DNA from: JBCDKH01 sp964388485
Lineage (GTDB): Bacteria; Planctomycetota; Phycisphaerae; Tepidisphaerales; Tepidisphaeraceae
Reading direction: 5' to 3'
Length of the DNA stretch: 64,000 bases
Assembly: GCA_964388485.1 (NCBI GenBank)
Contig: CAYMAS010000007.1
Coordinates: forward strand, 1-64,000
Positions 1 to 9,039 of this stretch are shown one piece after another (the stretch's first letter is position 1; every line of letters starts with the position of its first letter). The translations under genes were made by a program, and so were the position numbers. The notes beneath the pieces are model-generated. The model had not been told where the DNA came from, made no database searches, and saw only the letters and a list, made by a program, of their open reading frames with translations.

Positions 1-104
1 TGCCGGGTTGAAAGAGGTTGCTGCCGGGTTGAAAGAGGTTGCTGCCGGGTTGAAAAGGGTTACTGCCGGGTTGAAAAGGGTTACTGCCGGGTTGAAAAAG
101 ATCA
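1..104. repeat. 21-bp tandem repeat array cut by the left window edge
   Basis: Five consecutive units that begin ctgccgggttgaaa occur with a 21-bp period, starting at 21, 42, 63 and 84, with a unit lacking its first base at 1-20. The unit drifts from ...gaggttg to ...agggtta to ...aagatca from left to right. Because 21 is divisible by three, one frame reads as a 7-residue repeat (AGLKEVA/AGLKRVT). This may be the end of a coding repeat whose start lies before the window, or a non-coding minisatellite. Confidence 0.9.
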
Positions 105-489
105 TTTTCAACTCAGCAGTAACCTTCTCCAGTCCAGCGATGACGACGCCTGACGCGGCCGTAGCCCTTCCCGGACGCTCGGGACTCGCTTTCGACCCGG
201 CAGACATCACTGCTTGCTCGCCAAAAACCTCGACGGCTTCGGCGGTGGGAGAAGCCTGAACGACCAAGGCGTTCGCCACCATCGCCTGTCATTACGGCGT
301 GCCACCTTGGTCCGGACGCTACAGATGAACTTCAACCGCTTTAGGTCGTGCTTCAGCACGATGCCCCGTCTTATGACCGATGAGCGACCGACGTTCGCAG
401 CGGGGACTTCGTCTGACGGATCCGACAACTTGTACGCTTTTGGATTTCTAAGTCAGGTCCGCGGCTCTTTCGGCTAGTGCCCGGCAGAG
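105..489. other. Intergenic stretch with no gene I can support
   Basis: Short open frames exist on both strands here, but none shows a recognisable domain, signal peptide or convincing start. Several overlap one another antisense. I see no clear terminator, RNA gene or inverted repeat. The frame running in from the 21-bp array stops at 259. Confidence 0.5.
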
Positions 490-2121
490 ATGTCTCTATC
501 CGCCCGCCCAGATTCGTCCTTCGCCGTCCGCCGCGTTTTGCTTGCCGCGATGGCGAGTCTTGGTGTCTTGGGGTGCAGCTCGCCGAGCGTCACCTTTGAC
601 ATCGATCCGGACGAACTGGGGCCGGCTGTCTTGGCCGTGGTGGACAGCGATGGTGACCTTCTTGGACAAGGCACGGCCCCGCTGAGCGTCAAGCACGATC
701 TGGCCGACGAATCCGTCACGGTCTTTGCCGCTTCCGCCCGACCGTTCGACCCGAGCTTCAACGAGGTCGAGCGGCAGGTGGACGCGTCGGCGGCATCGGG
801 GCCTGCGACGGATCGCCGGGTCGAGATCGAGGTCGAGCCGACGGGAATCGGCAGCGTGGCCACCCTTCAACCGGTCGTCGGCGCGGACGGAGGGATCCAG
901 ACGGTGGTGGTTCGCACCCGTAGCTTCCGCGACGTGACCGAGCTCGATGGTGCACCGCCGACGCGGATCGCCCGACTCGGCCGGAACGTGGGCGTCGATG
1001 GCATGACCATCACGCCGGATGGTGGGCAGCTGATCTTCAGCCTCGTCGAGACCGACGCGCTGGGGCCGGAGCAGGCCGTTCGATACCTCAAGTCGAAGCA
1101 GCGTGAGATCCAATCGCGGCTGGAGCAGGGCCGAGCGCCTGAAGAAGAACGAGCAAGGTTGCAGGCCATGTTGCGGATGCTCGCCGACCTCGTCCGGCCC
1201 GACGCGTCGACCGCCGAACGCATCGACGGGACGCTGCTGGCCATGGGTCAACTCGAGGAGGCGTCACGCATGCAGCTGCGGAGCATCGGCACCAGAGCGG
1301 GAAGGGGCGTGCAGCAACTCACGACCGAGGCCTATCGCGACCGGATGCCGACCATCACGCTCGATGGCAAGTCGATCATCTTCGCCAGCGACCGCCGCCG
1401 GCCCGGCCGGGCGGATCTGGTCTCCATCGCGTCCGACGGCCGGGTGGGCGTGAGCGACATCTACCGTTGCGCCGGTGACGAAGTGGTGGGCCGATCCAGC
1501 ATTGCCGACGACGGCACGATCGCCTTCTGCCTCTACACAGTCGCCGGTGACCCGGCGACCGGACAGATCTGGGTAGCGGGGGGCAACAACGGCTTCCCGA
1601 CGCAGCTCGGTGTCGGCACCGACCCGGCAATCAGCCCCGACGGCTCGCTCATCGCCTTCGTCGGGCGTGACCGCAACATCTACACCCTCGACCTCCGCGG
1701 CGGCCGGACGACGCAGATGACGTTTAACGCCGCCGAGATCCTTCGCGACTATCAGGCGAGCTTGAGCCCGATCGAGCAAGCGGAATACGCCCGGCAGCTC
1801 GACCTGGGTTATCCGGGAATCCGCCCCTACTCCAGCCCCGCGTGGGCCGGGAACAACCGGTACATCGTCTACTGCGGGATGGAAGGGCGCGATCCCACGG
1901 GCCGTCCGAACGAGGACATTTGGATCATCCCGGCCGACGGTCGAGGCCAGCCACAGCAGTTGACGACGAACGGCTCCGCCGACTGCAACCCGATCCTCGC
2001 CCCCGACGGCCGCCACGTCTTCATCACGAGCAACCGCGGCGACGAGTGGGGCATCTGGCGCCTGAACCTGCCGGACGACATCGCCAGCGACCTCCGGGCG
2101 TCCGCTGCCGTGGCGGAGTAG
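490..2121 (+). CDS. Lipoprotein with TolB-like PD40 beta-propeller repeats
   Basis: A predicted envelope lipoprotein of 543 residues. The N-terminus has basic residues, a hydrophobic stretch and a lipobox LGVLGC with the lipidated Cys at about residue 29. Residues about 35-130 look like an all-beta entry domain. PD40/WD40-like blades follow, with motifs such as TPDGGQLIFS, LDGKSIIFASDR, SPDGSLIAFVGR and APDGRHVFITSNRG, the last pattern being typical of TolB-type propellers. Between the first blades there is a charged helical insertion (about residues 195-260) likely to form a coiled coil. The family usually binds protein or peptidoglycan partners in the periplasm; the partner here is unknown. 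It stands alone, with 175 bp before the next gene. The fold is fairly sure; the role is not. Confidence 0.75.
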   Translation: MSLSARPDSSFAVRRVLLAAMASLGVLGCSSPSVTFDIDPDELGPAVLAVVDSDGDLLGQGTAPLSVKHDLADESVTVFAASARPFDPSFNEVERQVDASAASGPATDRRVEIEVEPTGIGSVATLQPVVGADGGIQTVVVRTRSFRDVTELDGAPPTRIARLGRNVGVDGMTITPDGGQLIFSLVETDALGPEQAVRYLKSKQREIQSRLEQGRAPEEERARLQAMLRMLADLVRPDASTAERIDGTLLAMGQLEEASRMQLRSIGTRAGRGVQQLTTEAYRDRMPTITLDGKSIIFASDRRRPGRADLVSIASDGRVGVSDIYRCAGDEVVGRSSIADDGTIAFCLYTVAGDPATGQIWVAGGNNGFPTQLGVGTDPAISPDGSLIAFVGRDRNIYTLDLRGGRTTQMTFNAAEILRDYQASLSPIEQAEYARQLDLGYPGIRPYSSPAWAGNNRYIVYCGMEGRDPTGRPNEDIWIIPADGRGQPQQLTTNGSADCNPILAPDGRHVFITSNRGDEWGIWRLNLPDDIASDLRASAAVAE

Positions 2122-2296
2122 CTGAATAGCCAGCCATCAGCCGCCGCCCGCAGTGCAGAGGAATTCTTCTCACGGCGTGTCAGGGTTGGCCTCGCCGCGT
2201 CTAGCCCCCACATTGGCCGCTCTCATTCCCCGCGGAGCCGCCGGCTGTGTGTCGGAACGACTACGACCGTTGGAAGAATCCTTTACCTGAACCGCC

Positions 2297-5200
2297 ATGA
2301 TGAAGTCCGAGACGATCAAGCCGAGTAGGTCAACCTCCCAGCGACCTGTGAGGCACGGGAGCAATACGATCTTCCCAAATGCTCGACGTGATGATCCATG
2401 GCAAAGACCCATCGCGATGCTAGCGGTACGGTCCCGGACACCCTCAGAGCAGACCGCACACGATTTTCTTCGAAGGCGAGTAGCGCAGAGGATGACTCGT
2501 TCATCATCCGTCAGGTTATTGTCTGAGAGGCTTGAGGATCGACGACTTCTTACGACATCGTCATGGCTTCCGGTTGAAGAGCTTCCAAGCCCCGTCTTTG
2601 ATACAACACATGATCGCATCGTCACGATTTCAGGGCAGGAGGCATCAATTTTGGATGCCACAACCTTCGATCCTGAGCTAACAATCCGACTCGATCAGAG
2701 CTTGGCAGCAGAGGCATATGTCCAAGACGTCGCCCTCGGCGAGCGGTACGTCGCCATGAGCGTCTGGGGAAATGGTGAAGCCGGACAAGCCGTGGTATAT
2801 GATGCAACCACTGGCGATCATCTTTATACGTTCACGGCGCCTGAGGGAACATCTACGGAATGGTTTGGGCGTACAATTGCTTTGAATGACGACTTCCTGA
2901 TTGTCGGAACCCAGCATTCTGGCCTCACTCAGTCGATCGCGTTCGCTTACTCTCTAACGAATGGGCGCCTCACTCACGAGTTTGCGTCTTCAACTCCCTA
3001 TGACACTGTTAACGCAACTGCTTTTGATATTAGTACATACCGACAGTACACCGCTATTACCAGTTACTGGGACCCCAGATATTATCAGAGCGAAACGACA
3101 CTCACTGTCTACGACACAGCGACCGGCTCGGAGATCTACACGCTCGCGAAGGAAGGCTCGCTCGACTTCTTCGGTTGGTCGGTCGATCTCGACTCCCAAC
3201 TGCTCGTCACGGGCTCCTATTTTGCGGATAGAACTGAGGGATCTGTCGACATCTACAGCGTAGCTAACGGATCGTTCATCGAGGAGTTGAAGGCGTCAGA
3301 TCCCGGCCCGCAAAGAAACTTTGGATCGTCAGTCAGCCTCACGCCGGACACTGTCGTCGTGGGAGCTAGCGGCAATGGCGGACCAGACACCGGCTATCAG
3401 CTGCCCGGATCAGTCTATGTTTTTGATCGCGACACCCTGCAAGAGCAGCAAAAGATCGAACTAGATACCGACGACGAAGTTGGCCGTTTCGGATGGCGTG
3501 TGGAGGCGGAGGACGACTTCATCGTCGTAGGCGATGACAGTGCATCCACAGTTCTGACTAGAAACGTCGATTCGGGCACGATGTTCGATCTTGTCGACTT
3601 CGAGACTGGCATCGGCCAGCAGGTTCGCGAGGCAACGCTGACCACCACAGGCATTGAGTGGAGTACGTTCGAAGACGTTCTCGAGCGTGAGTTCGAGCTT
3701 GTCGATCATCTTGCGTTGACCTTGCAACTCGGCATCGATGTCAATGCGGATGCGACTCTTTTTGGTGCGGAAGCTGGCGGGGAACTCGCCGGGGCGCTTG
3801 GCTTCGGCTATCACTTCGGCGAACTCCTGGACACAGGAGACGACTACTGGCGGGTCACCGCCGGTATCTCTGGCGAGCTCTCAGCTGCCGCCACGCTCGG
3901 TCTCAGCGGTGAGATGTGGTTGGAGATCCCTGTTAATGACCAAGATCTGGTGCGGGCAGGGTTCACAGCGTCGGGAGGTATTGGAGTGGGTGGCGAAGTG
4001 TCCGCCGCGCTCTACAAGGGAGTCGGGCTTTCGGTGGGTGTCGGGGCCTCAGCCGGTGTCGATGCGGCGATCGACGTGTATCAAGAGTTCACACATAGCG
4101 AGTTCCTGAGCATCACGGGCGCTGACAACATCATCCTGGCCGCGCTCGACAGCTTTGGTCTCTACACGGCGGATGCCGAAGCCTCGGATCGGGTGTGGAT
4201 CGACGCCGTTGCCAACGCGGTCGGGACGACGTTCACACCGTTCGGCCCGGTGTTCGGCCGTTATCTCGCACGAGTCGGGATCGACTTGTTGGACCGCAAC
4301 GATCCGATCTCGCTCTTGTCAAGTGAACTCGCTAGCGGTGGCGAAGTTCTTTTCGCTACTCGAATCGCCGAGACCGCCGACCAGAACCTGCGACTGGCAG
4401 CCGGGGGTGGACTCGGCGCTAAGGCGAAGGTGGTTGGTGCCGAAGCCTCCGCTAACGTCTTCGCGAAAGTCACTGCGTCGACCAGTCGAGACCTAGCCGC
4501 GGCGGGACCAGTGCCCGTCTCCCTCGCCAGCTTGGTAAGCGAGTTTGGTTCGGATGTCAGCGACAACGTCGTCGCGGCAGAACCGATGCCGCCACTTCTG
4601 GCAGTCGTCTCGCAAGGACTGACGCGAGACGATCGCGATGTGTTCGCGTTCTACTCGGCGGCAGGCGAAGGTCATCAGATCGTCGTCAGCTCGTTTCAAA
4701 CCGGCTTCGACGTCGCCATTCAGGACGCGAGCGGCATGGAGCTGACCAGGAGCACAGTACAGCCATTCGAAGCTCGTGTAGCGTTCAATGCCGCGTCGGA
4801 GGGCGTGTACTACGTCATCGTGGAGGATACGCGTGGAGAGGCGACGGGGACTAACTACAGCCTCCGACGTGAGCCCGGCTTCGGTGCTTCGATGCTTGGC
4901 AGCGGCTTGGTCGATTGGTCGACGTCTGGATCAGTATCCCTCGTGGAGGACGCCGTCGCCGGTCTGGTTGCCTGGGTTCGTGAGGCATCACCGTCTTCAA
5001 TGTCTCGTGCAGTCGCCGTGCCGGATGTCGATCCAAGATTGACATTCGACAGGCGCTGGGTTTCTGAAGGCGACGGTGACACGCTCCGCGTTCGCATCGA
5101 TGGAGAGGAGGTCTGGTCGGCTGCCATCGAAGCGGCCGAGAGCGGCTTCTCGACGGTCGGGCCAATCGACCTCAGCGACTTTGCGGGTCAGGTCGTCGAC

Positions 5201-8074
5201 CTGGAGTTTTACCTCGACAGCGTCGGTGCTGAAGGAGCCGGATTCGAGATCGGCGAGATCGCAATTGCCGGCGACCTTCTTCCGCCCGCGACACCGGCTG
5301 ATGTCGAAGCATCGCAGGAGCAGGCAGAGGAAGAGGTAGTGCTTACATGGGCTCCGTCGAACGATGCTTTAAGCTACGCGATCTACCGGTCGATTACGGA
5401 TGTTTTCCCTGAAGCGACTGTACTCGACGATGAGTACAGCGGGACGCGCTTCGAAGATGCAACGGTCTCGTCAGGCAACACCTACTTCTATTGGATCGCA
5501 GCAGCTTCACCGGCCGGCACAAGCGAACCTTCGACAGCCGTGTCGGTCACTGTGCGTTCCGGCGACGCCCTACCAAGGATCGGAAGCCTCACGGCGATGC
5601 CCGACGAGGTCTTCGTCGGCGAGGACGTGACGCTGACTGCCGCCGGCGTGGACGATGACGGCGAGGTGATGCAGGTCGACTTCTTCCGCGGCGGGCAGCT
5701 GCTCGGCAGTGACACCGACGGCGGCGACGGCTGGAGCTGGCTGGCATCGACCGGCGGGCTGACGGCCGGGACGTACTTCTATTCGGCAATCGCCATCGAT
5801 GATGGCGGGCAATCGAGCCTGGAGGCGACGGCCCAGAACACGGTGTTGGCAGCTCCGGTCAACGAGCTGCCGGTGATCAACGAGTTCGTCGCGCAGCCGA
5901 ACCCGGTGACGAGCGGGGAGCCGTTGACGCTGGCGGTGCTCGATGCCGACGATCCCGATGGCACGGTCGTCGCGGTCCGCTTCTTCGATGCCGGTGGCAA
6001 TCTGCTCGGCGAAGATGCCGATGGCAGCGACGGCTTCAGCATCGTCACCACAGCGACGGGTGACGATGTGTTGCCGACGATCTATCGGGCGGCGGCGGTC
6101 GATGACGAGGGTGCCCAGGGGCCGACGGCTGAGGTGCTGGTCGACGTGCAGTCGCCGGGGCCGATTCTCGGTGGGCTGAGCGTGCTGCCGGCGACCGTCG
6201 AGCAGGGGCAGGAGCTGACGTTGACGGTCACCGGCTTCGACAGCCGCGGGTTCAACGTCTTTGACCTGACCTTCTTCCGCGGCGGCGAGTCGCTCGGCAG
6301 CGTCAACCCGGGCATCGGTGAGCTCTCGCTGACCGTGGCGACGGACGATCTGGCCCCCGGCAGCTACACGTTCTCGGCAATCGCTCTCAACGAGAACGGC
6401 GTGGCGAGCAACGAAGTCTTCGCGACGGCGACCGTGGTCGAGACGGTCGTGCCGGAGCTGCCGACGATCGGCGAGCTGCGCGTCATCGGCAACGTCTTGG
6501 GCGAGCCGATCGTGCTGGAGGCGGTCGACGTGCAGGACACGGATGGGTTCGTCGAGCGGGTCGAATTCTTCAACGACTCCACCGGCACCTTCCTCGGCAG
6601 CGACACGGACGGCAGCGACGGCTGGACGATCGACGCGATCGCGACGGGCGACGACGTGACGCCGACGATCTACCGGGCCGTGGCCGTCGACAACGACGGC
6701 AACCGCGGGCCTGGTCGGACGGTGGCGGTGACGTTCCAGCCGCCGGTGGTGCCGCCGACGATCACCTCGGTCGACGCGACGCCGAACCCCGTGGTGCAGG
6801 GCAATGACCTGACGCTGACGGCTGTCGGCGTGAGCGACAGCGACGGGTTCGTGCAGAGCGTCAGCTTCTTCCGCGATGGCGAGTTCGTCGGTTCGGATGC
6901 GTTGGCATTCGATGGATTCTCGCTCGTCGTCCCGACGGCCGACCTGTCACCGGGCAGCTACACGTTCTCGGTCATTGCGACGGACGAGACGCTCAACGAC
7001 AGTGAGCCGGTCTTCGTAAGCGTGGAGGTCCTGCCGGAGGTCGGCAACGTTGCCCCGGTCATCGGTGGCCTGTCCGCGACGCCGGATCCTGTGACGCAGG
7101 GTGACGCGATCGTCCTCGAGGCGACTGGTGTGACCGGTGCCGACGGCGACGTGCTGAGCGTGACGTTCTCCTTCGGCAGCGTCGTGATCGGCACCGACAC
7201 GAAAGGCAGCGACGGCTGGTCGGCGACGTTCGACACGACGGGCATCGAGCCTGGCGTCTATGAGTTTTCGGCCGTCGCCACCGATGACCTCGGCCTCGAG
7301 AGCGACCGCCGCTTCGCGAACGCGACCGTGGTCGAGCAACCGGTCGAGGAAGACCTCGCGTTCACGTTCCTCGATGCCGACGCCGACACGCGGCTGGTGC
7401 AGATCGAGGACGGGGCGACTTACACCCGCTCCGAGTTGGCGGCGAACTTGAGCATCGAGGCGGACAACGTTGACGGCGATGTCGAAAGCGTCGCGTTCCG
7501 TCTCGAAGGGCCTGACGGCTTCGTCTTCGAGAGCGTGGAGAACAACAGCTTCTACACGCTCTTCGCCAACCTTGGCGGCGACTACTTCGGTCGGGACCTG
7601 TCGGCGGGAACGTACACGCTGACGGCGACGAGCTACGCTGAGAACAACGCCGGCGGAGCCGCGGGCGAGTCGGCCACAGTGATGTTCACGATCGTGGACG
7701 ACGCGGTGCCGGATCGCTCGATCGCGTCGCTGACGCTATTCGATGCCGACTCGGATGAAGCGATGATCGAACTGACGGACGGTGCGGTCGTCTCGATGAG
7801 CGAGGTGCCGACGAACGCGACGGTGCTGGCGACGGTGGCCGATCCGTTGGTCGTCGAGAGCGTGCGGTTCGAGCTTCGCGGCCCCGGCGACTTCGGCCGG
7901 ACGCACGTGGAGGAAATCCTGCCCTACACGCTCTTCGAGAACCTGGGTCAGGACTTCTTCGGCAACATGCTGCCGGCAGGGACGCACACGCTGAGCGTGA
8001 CGACGTTCTCAAAAGCCGGAGCTACAGGTGAAGCCGGTGAGACGCTGACGATCACCTTCACGATCACCGTCTGA
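2297..8074 (+). CDS. Giant exported surface protein, propeller plus Ig-like repeats
   Basis: A 1925-residue protein. The first 78 residues are basic and lack an ordinary signal peptide, but residues 79-85 read LEDRRLL, which resembles the LEPR-xLL motif near the N-terminus of large planctomycete exported proteins. Starts at 2417 or 2492 would place the motif closer to the N-terminus. Order of parts: FG-GAP-like propeller (about 90-420); a glycine/alanine-rich beta region (about 470-720); a pre-peptidase C-terminal-like beta-sandwich (about 771-861); a fibronectin type III-like domain (about 995-1088); about seven Ig-like repeats of about 95 residues, each with a DFFRGG...GSDT core (about 1092-1680); and two longer C-terminal repeats of about 115 residues carrying YTLFxNLGxDFFG. 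It has no PEP-CTERM or dockerin. It is probably a cell-surface adhesion or structural protein. The codon use looks more drifted in the first third than in the highly regular repeats. Confidence 0.8.
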   Translation: MMKSETIKPSRSTSQRPVRHGSNTIFPNARRDDPWQRPIAMLAVRSRTPSEQTAHDFLRRRVAQRMTRSSSVRLLSERLEDRRLLTTSSWLPVEELPSPVFDTTHDRIVTISGQEASILDATTFDPELTIRLDQSLAAEAYVQDVALGERYVAMSVWGNGEAGQAVVYDATTGDHLYTFTAPEGTSTEWFGRTIALNDDFLIVGTQHSGLTQSIAFAYSLTNGRLTHEFASSTPYDTVNATAFDISTYRQYTAITSYWDPRYYQSETTLTVYDTATGSEIYTLAKEGSLDFFGWSVDLDSQLLVTGSYFADRTEGSVDIYSVANGSFIEELKASDPGPQRNFGSSVSLTPDTVVVGASGNGGPDTGYQLPGSVYVFDRDTLQEQQKIELDTDDEVGRFGWRVEAEDDFIVVGDDSASTVLTRNVDSGTMFDLVDFETGIGQQVREATLTTTGIEWSTFEDVLEREFELVDHLALTLQLGIDVNADATLFGAEAGGELAGALGFGYHFGELLDTGDDYWRVTAGISGELSAAATLGLSGEMWLEIPVNDQDLVRAGFTASGGIGVGGEVSAALYKGVGLSVGVGASAGVDAAIDVYQEFTHSEFLSITGADNIILAALDSFGLYTADAEASDRVWIDAVANAVGTTFTPFGPVFGRYLARVGIDLLDRNDPISLLSSELASGGEVLFATRIAETADQNLRLAAGGGLGAKAKVVGAEASANVFAKVTASTSRDLAAAGPVPVSLASLVSEFGSDVSDNVVAAEPMPPLLAVVSQGLTRDDRDVFAFYSAAGEGHQIVVSSFQTGFDVAIQDASGMELTRSTVQPFEARVAFNAASEGVYYVIVEDTRGEATGTNYSLRREPGFGASMLGSGLVDWSTSGSVSLVEDAVAGLVAWVREASPSSMSRAVAVPDVDPRLTFDRRWVSEGDGDTLRVRIDGEEVWSAAIEAAESGFSTVGPIDLSDFAGQVVDLEFYLDSVGAEGAGFEIGEIAIAGDLLPPATPADVEASQEQAEEEVVLTWAPSNDALSYAIYRSITDVFPEATVLDDEYSGTRFEDATVSSGNTYFYWIAAASPAGTSEPSTAVSVTVRSGDALPRIGSLTAMPDEVFVGEDVTLTAAGVDDDGEVMQVDFFRGGQLLGSDTDGGDGWSWLASTGGLTAGTYFYSAIAIDDGGQSSLEATAQNTVLAAPVNELPVINEFVAQPNPVTSGEPLTLAVLDADDPDGTVVAVRFFDAGGNLLGEDADGSDGFSIVTTATGDDVLPTIYRAAAVDDEGAQGPTAEVLVDVQSPGPILGGLSVLPATVEQGQELTLTVTGFDSRGFNVFDLTFFRGGESLGSVNPGIGELSLTVATDDLAPGSYTFSAIALNENGVASNEVFATATVVETVVPELPTIGELRVIGNVLGEPIVLEAVDVQDTDGFVERVEFFNDSTGTFLGSDTDGSDGWTIDAIATGDDVTPTIYRAVAVDNDGNRGPGRTVAVTFQPPVVPPTITSVDATPNPVVQGNDLTLTAVGVSDSDGFVQSVSFFRDGEFVGSDALAFDGFSLVVPTADLSPGSYTFSVIATDETLNDSEPVFVSVEVLPEVGNVAPVIGGLSATPDPVTQGDAIVLEATGVTGADGDVLSVTFSFGSVVIGTDTKGSDGWSATFDTTGIEPGVYEFSAVATDDLGLESDRRFANATVVEQPVEEDLAFTFLDADADTRLVQIEDGATYTRSELAANLSIEADNVDGDVESVAFRLEGPDGFVFESVENNSFYTLFANLGGDYFGRDLSAGTYTLTATSYAENNAGGAAGESATVMFTIVDDAVPDRSIASLTLFDADSDEAMIELTDGAVVSMSEVPTNATVLATVADPLVVESVRFELRGPGDFGRTHVEEILPYTLFENLGQDFFGNMLPAGTHTLSVTTFSKAGATGEAGETLTITFTITV

Positions 8075-8098
8075 GTCGGAATAGAGCCTGGACAATCA

Positions 8099-8135
8099 CG
8101 CGGAGTCGGGTGACGCCTGTTCACCCGGCTCTGCG
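8099..8135 (+). terminator. Hairpin after the giant surface protein gene
   Basis: Arms at 8099-8113 and 8121-8135 pair over 15 bases with two G-U pairs around a 7-base loop, 25 bases past the stop codon. There is no strong T-run after it (tcatttcg), so termination strength is uncertain. Confidence 0.5.
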
Positions 8136-8171
8136 TCATTTCGTCGTGAGCCGCAGCTGGGCTGGAACACC

Positions 8172-8843
8172 TTGTCGCTTGCTGGCATATTGACCCGCAT
8201 GCGGGGACCAGCAGCGCAGCGGGACGAGGCGGCGGACGTGGTGCGGCCGTACGACGAGCCGGAGACGCGGGCGACGATCTTCTTGCGGCTCAACGATCAC
8301 GCGCCGCGGGTGCGGGAGGTGGCGTGGGAGGAGTTTCATGCCCGGTACGCGCCGCTGGTGCAGCGGTTCGCTCGGTCCATCGGGGCACCGGTGGAGGCGG
8401 CGGAGGCGGCGGTGCAGGAGGTGATGGTCGGGTTCTTCTCGGCCTCGCCGACGTTCACGTACGACCCGAGCAAGGGACGCTTCCGCGGGTACCTCATGCG
8501 ATGCACGGCCAACGCGGTTCGGCGGCAGTGGCGAGAGCGGGCGCGGGGCGGGCGGGCGGGGACGTTGCCGTTGGATTGGGACGAGCGGGATCCGCGAATC
8601 GTCGAGGCGTGGGAGAAGGCGTGGCAACGCGAGCGGCTGCGGCGGGTGATGGAGGTCGTGGCGCAGCGCGAGCGCGAGTCGCGGCCGGTGTTGGCGTTTC
8701 GGCGGGTGGTGATCGACGGGGAGTCGCCGGGAGCCGTGGCCGGGGAGCTGGGGATAGGCGTGAACGCGGTGCATCAGGCCCGGTGTCGCGTGGGGCAGAT
8801 GTTGCGGCAGGAGCTGGCGGAGATGGCGGAGGAGGGGTGGTGA
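8172..8843 (+). CDS. ECF-type RNA polymerase sigma factor
   Basis: A 223-residue protein with the two helical regions of an extracytoplasmic-function sigma factor. Region 2 runs from about residue 40 to 115 (ARYAPLVQRFARSIG...VQEVMVGFF...RFRGYLMRCTANAVRRQ). Region 4 is at the C-terminus (ESPGAVAGELGIGVNAVHQA), a helix-turn-helix that would contact the -35 element. The N-terminus is about 30 residues longer than usual, and a start at 8199 is also possible. No anti-sigma gene is adjacent. Instead a TPR Ser/Thr kinase gene follows 196 bp downstream, an arrangement seen repeatedly in planctomycetes, where kinase-linked ECF groups have been described. That suggests control by phosphorylation rather than by a membrane anti-sigma factor, but this is an inference from position. 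Confidence 0.85.
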   Translation: MSLAGILTRMRGPAAQRDEAADVVRPYDEPETRATIFLRLNDHAPRVREVAWEEFHARYAPLVQRFARSIGAPVEAAEAAVQEVMVGFFSASPTFTYDPSKGRFRGYLMRCTANAVRRQWRERARGGRAGTLPLDWDERDPRIVEAWEKAWQRERLRRVMEVVAQRERESRPVLAFRRVVIDGESPGAVAGELGIGVNAVHQARCRVGQMLRQELAEMAEEGW

Positions 8844-8884
8844 GGCGGAAGTGATGAGTGATGAGTTGGGGAGTGATGAATGCG

Positions 8885-8933
8885 GAGTACCGAGTACCGA
8901 GTACCGAGTACCGAGTACCGAGTACCGAGTACC
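8885..8933. repeat. Heptanucleotide array, 7 x gagtacc
   Basis: Seven perfect copies of gagtacc lie head to tail between the sigma factor and kinase genes. The array passes without a break into a second heptamer array. Open frames across it give 7-residue repeats on both strands and are not believable genes. Confidence 0.95.
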
Positions 8934-8975
8934 GAGTGGCGAGTGGCGAGTGGCGAGTGGCGAGTGGCGAGTGGC
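8934..8975. repeat. Heptanucleotide array, 6 x gagtggc
   Basis: Six perfect copies of gagtggc directly follow the gagtacc array and differ from it at two positions per unit. The next seven bases, gaatgtt, start the same way and then diverge. The combined arrays resemble in style the heptanucleotide STRR repeats described from filamentous cyanobacteria. Confidence 0.95.
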
Positions 8976-9039
8976 GAATGTTGTGTGTCAGGTTTTTTGT
9001 TGGAGCGGCTAGGCGGGGTGGGGAGTTGGCGAGGATCAC

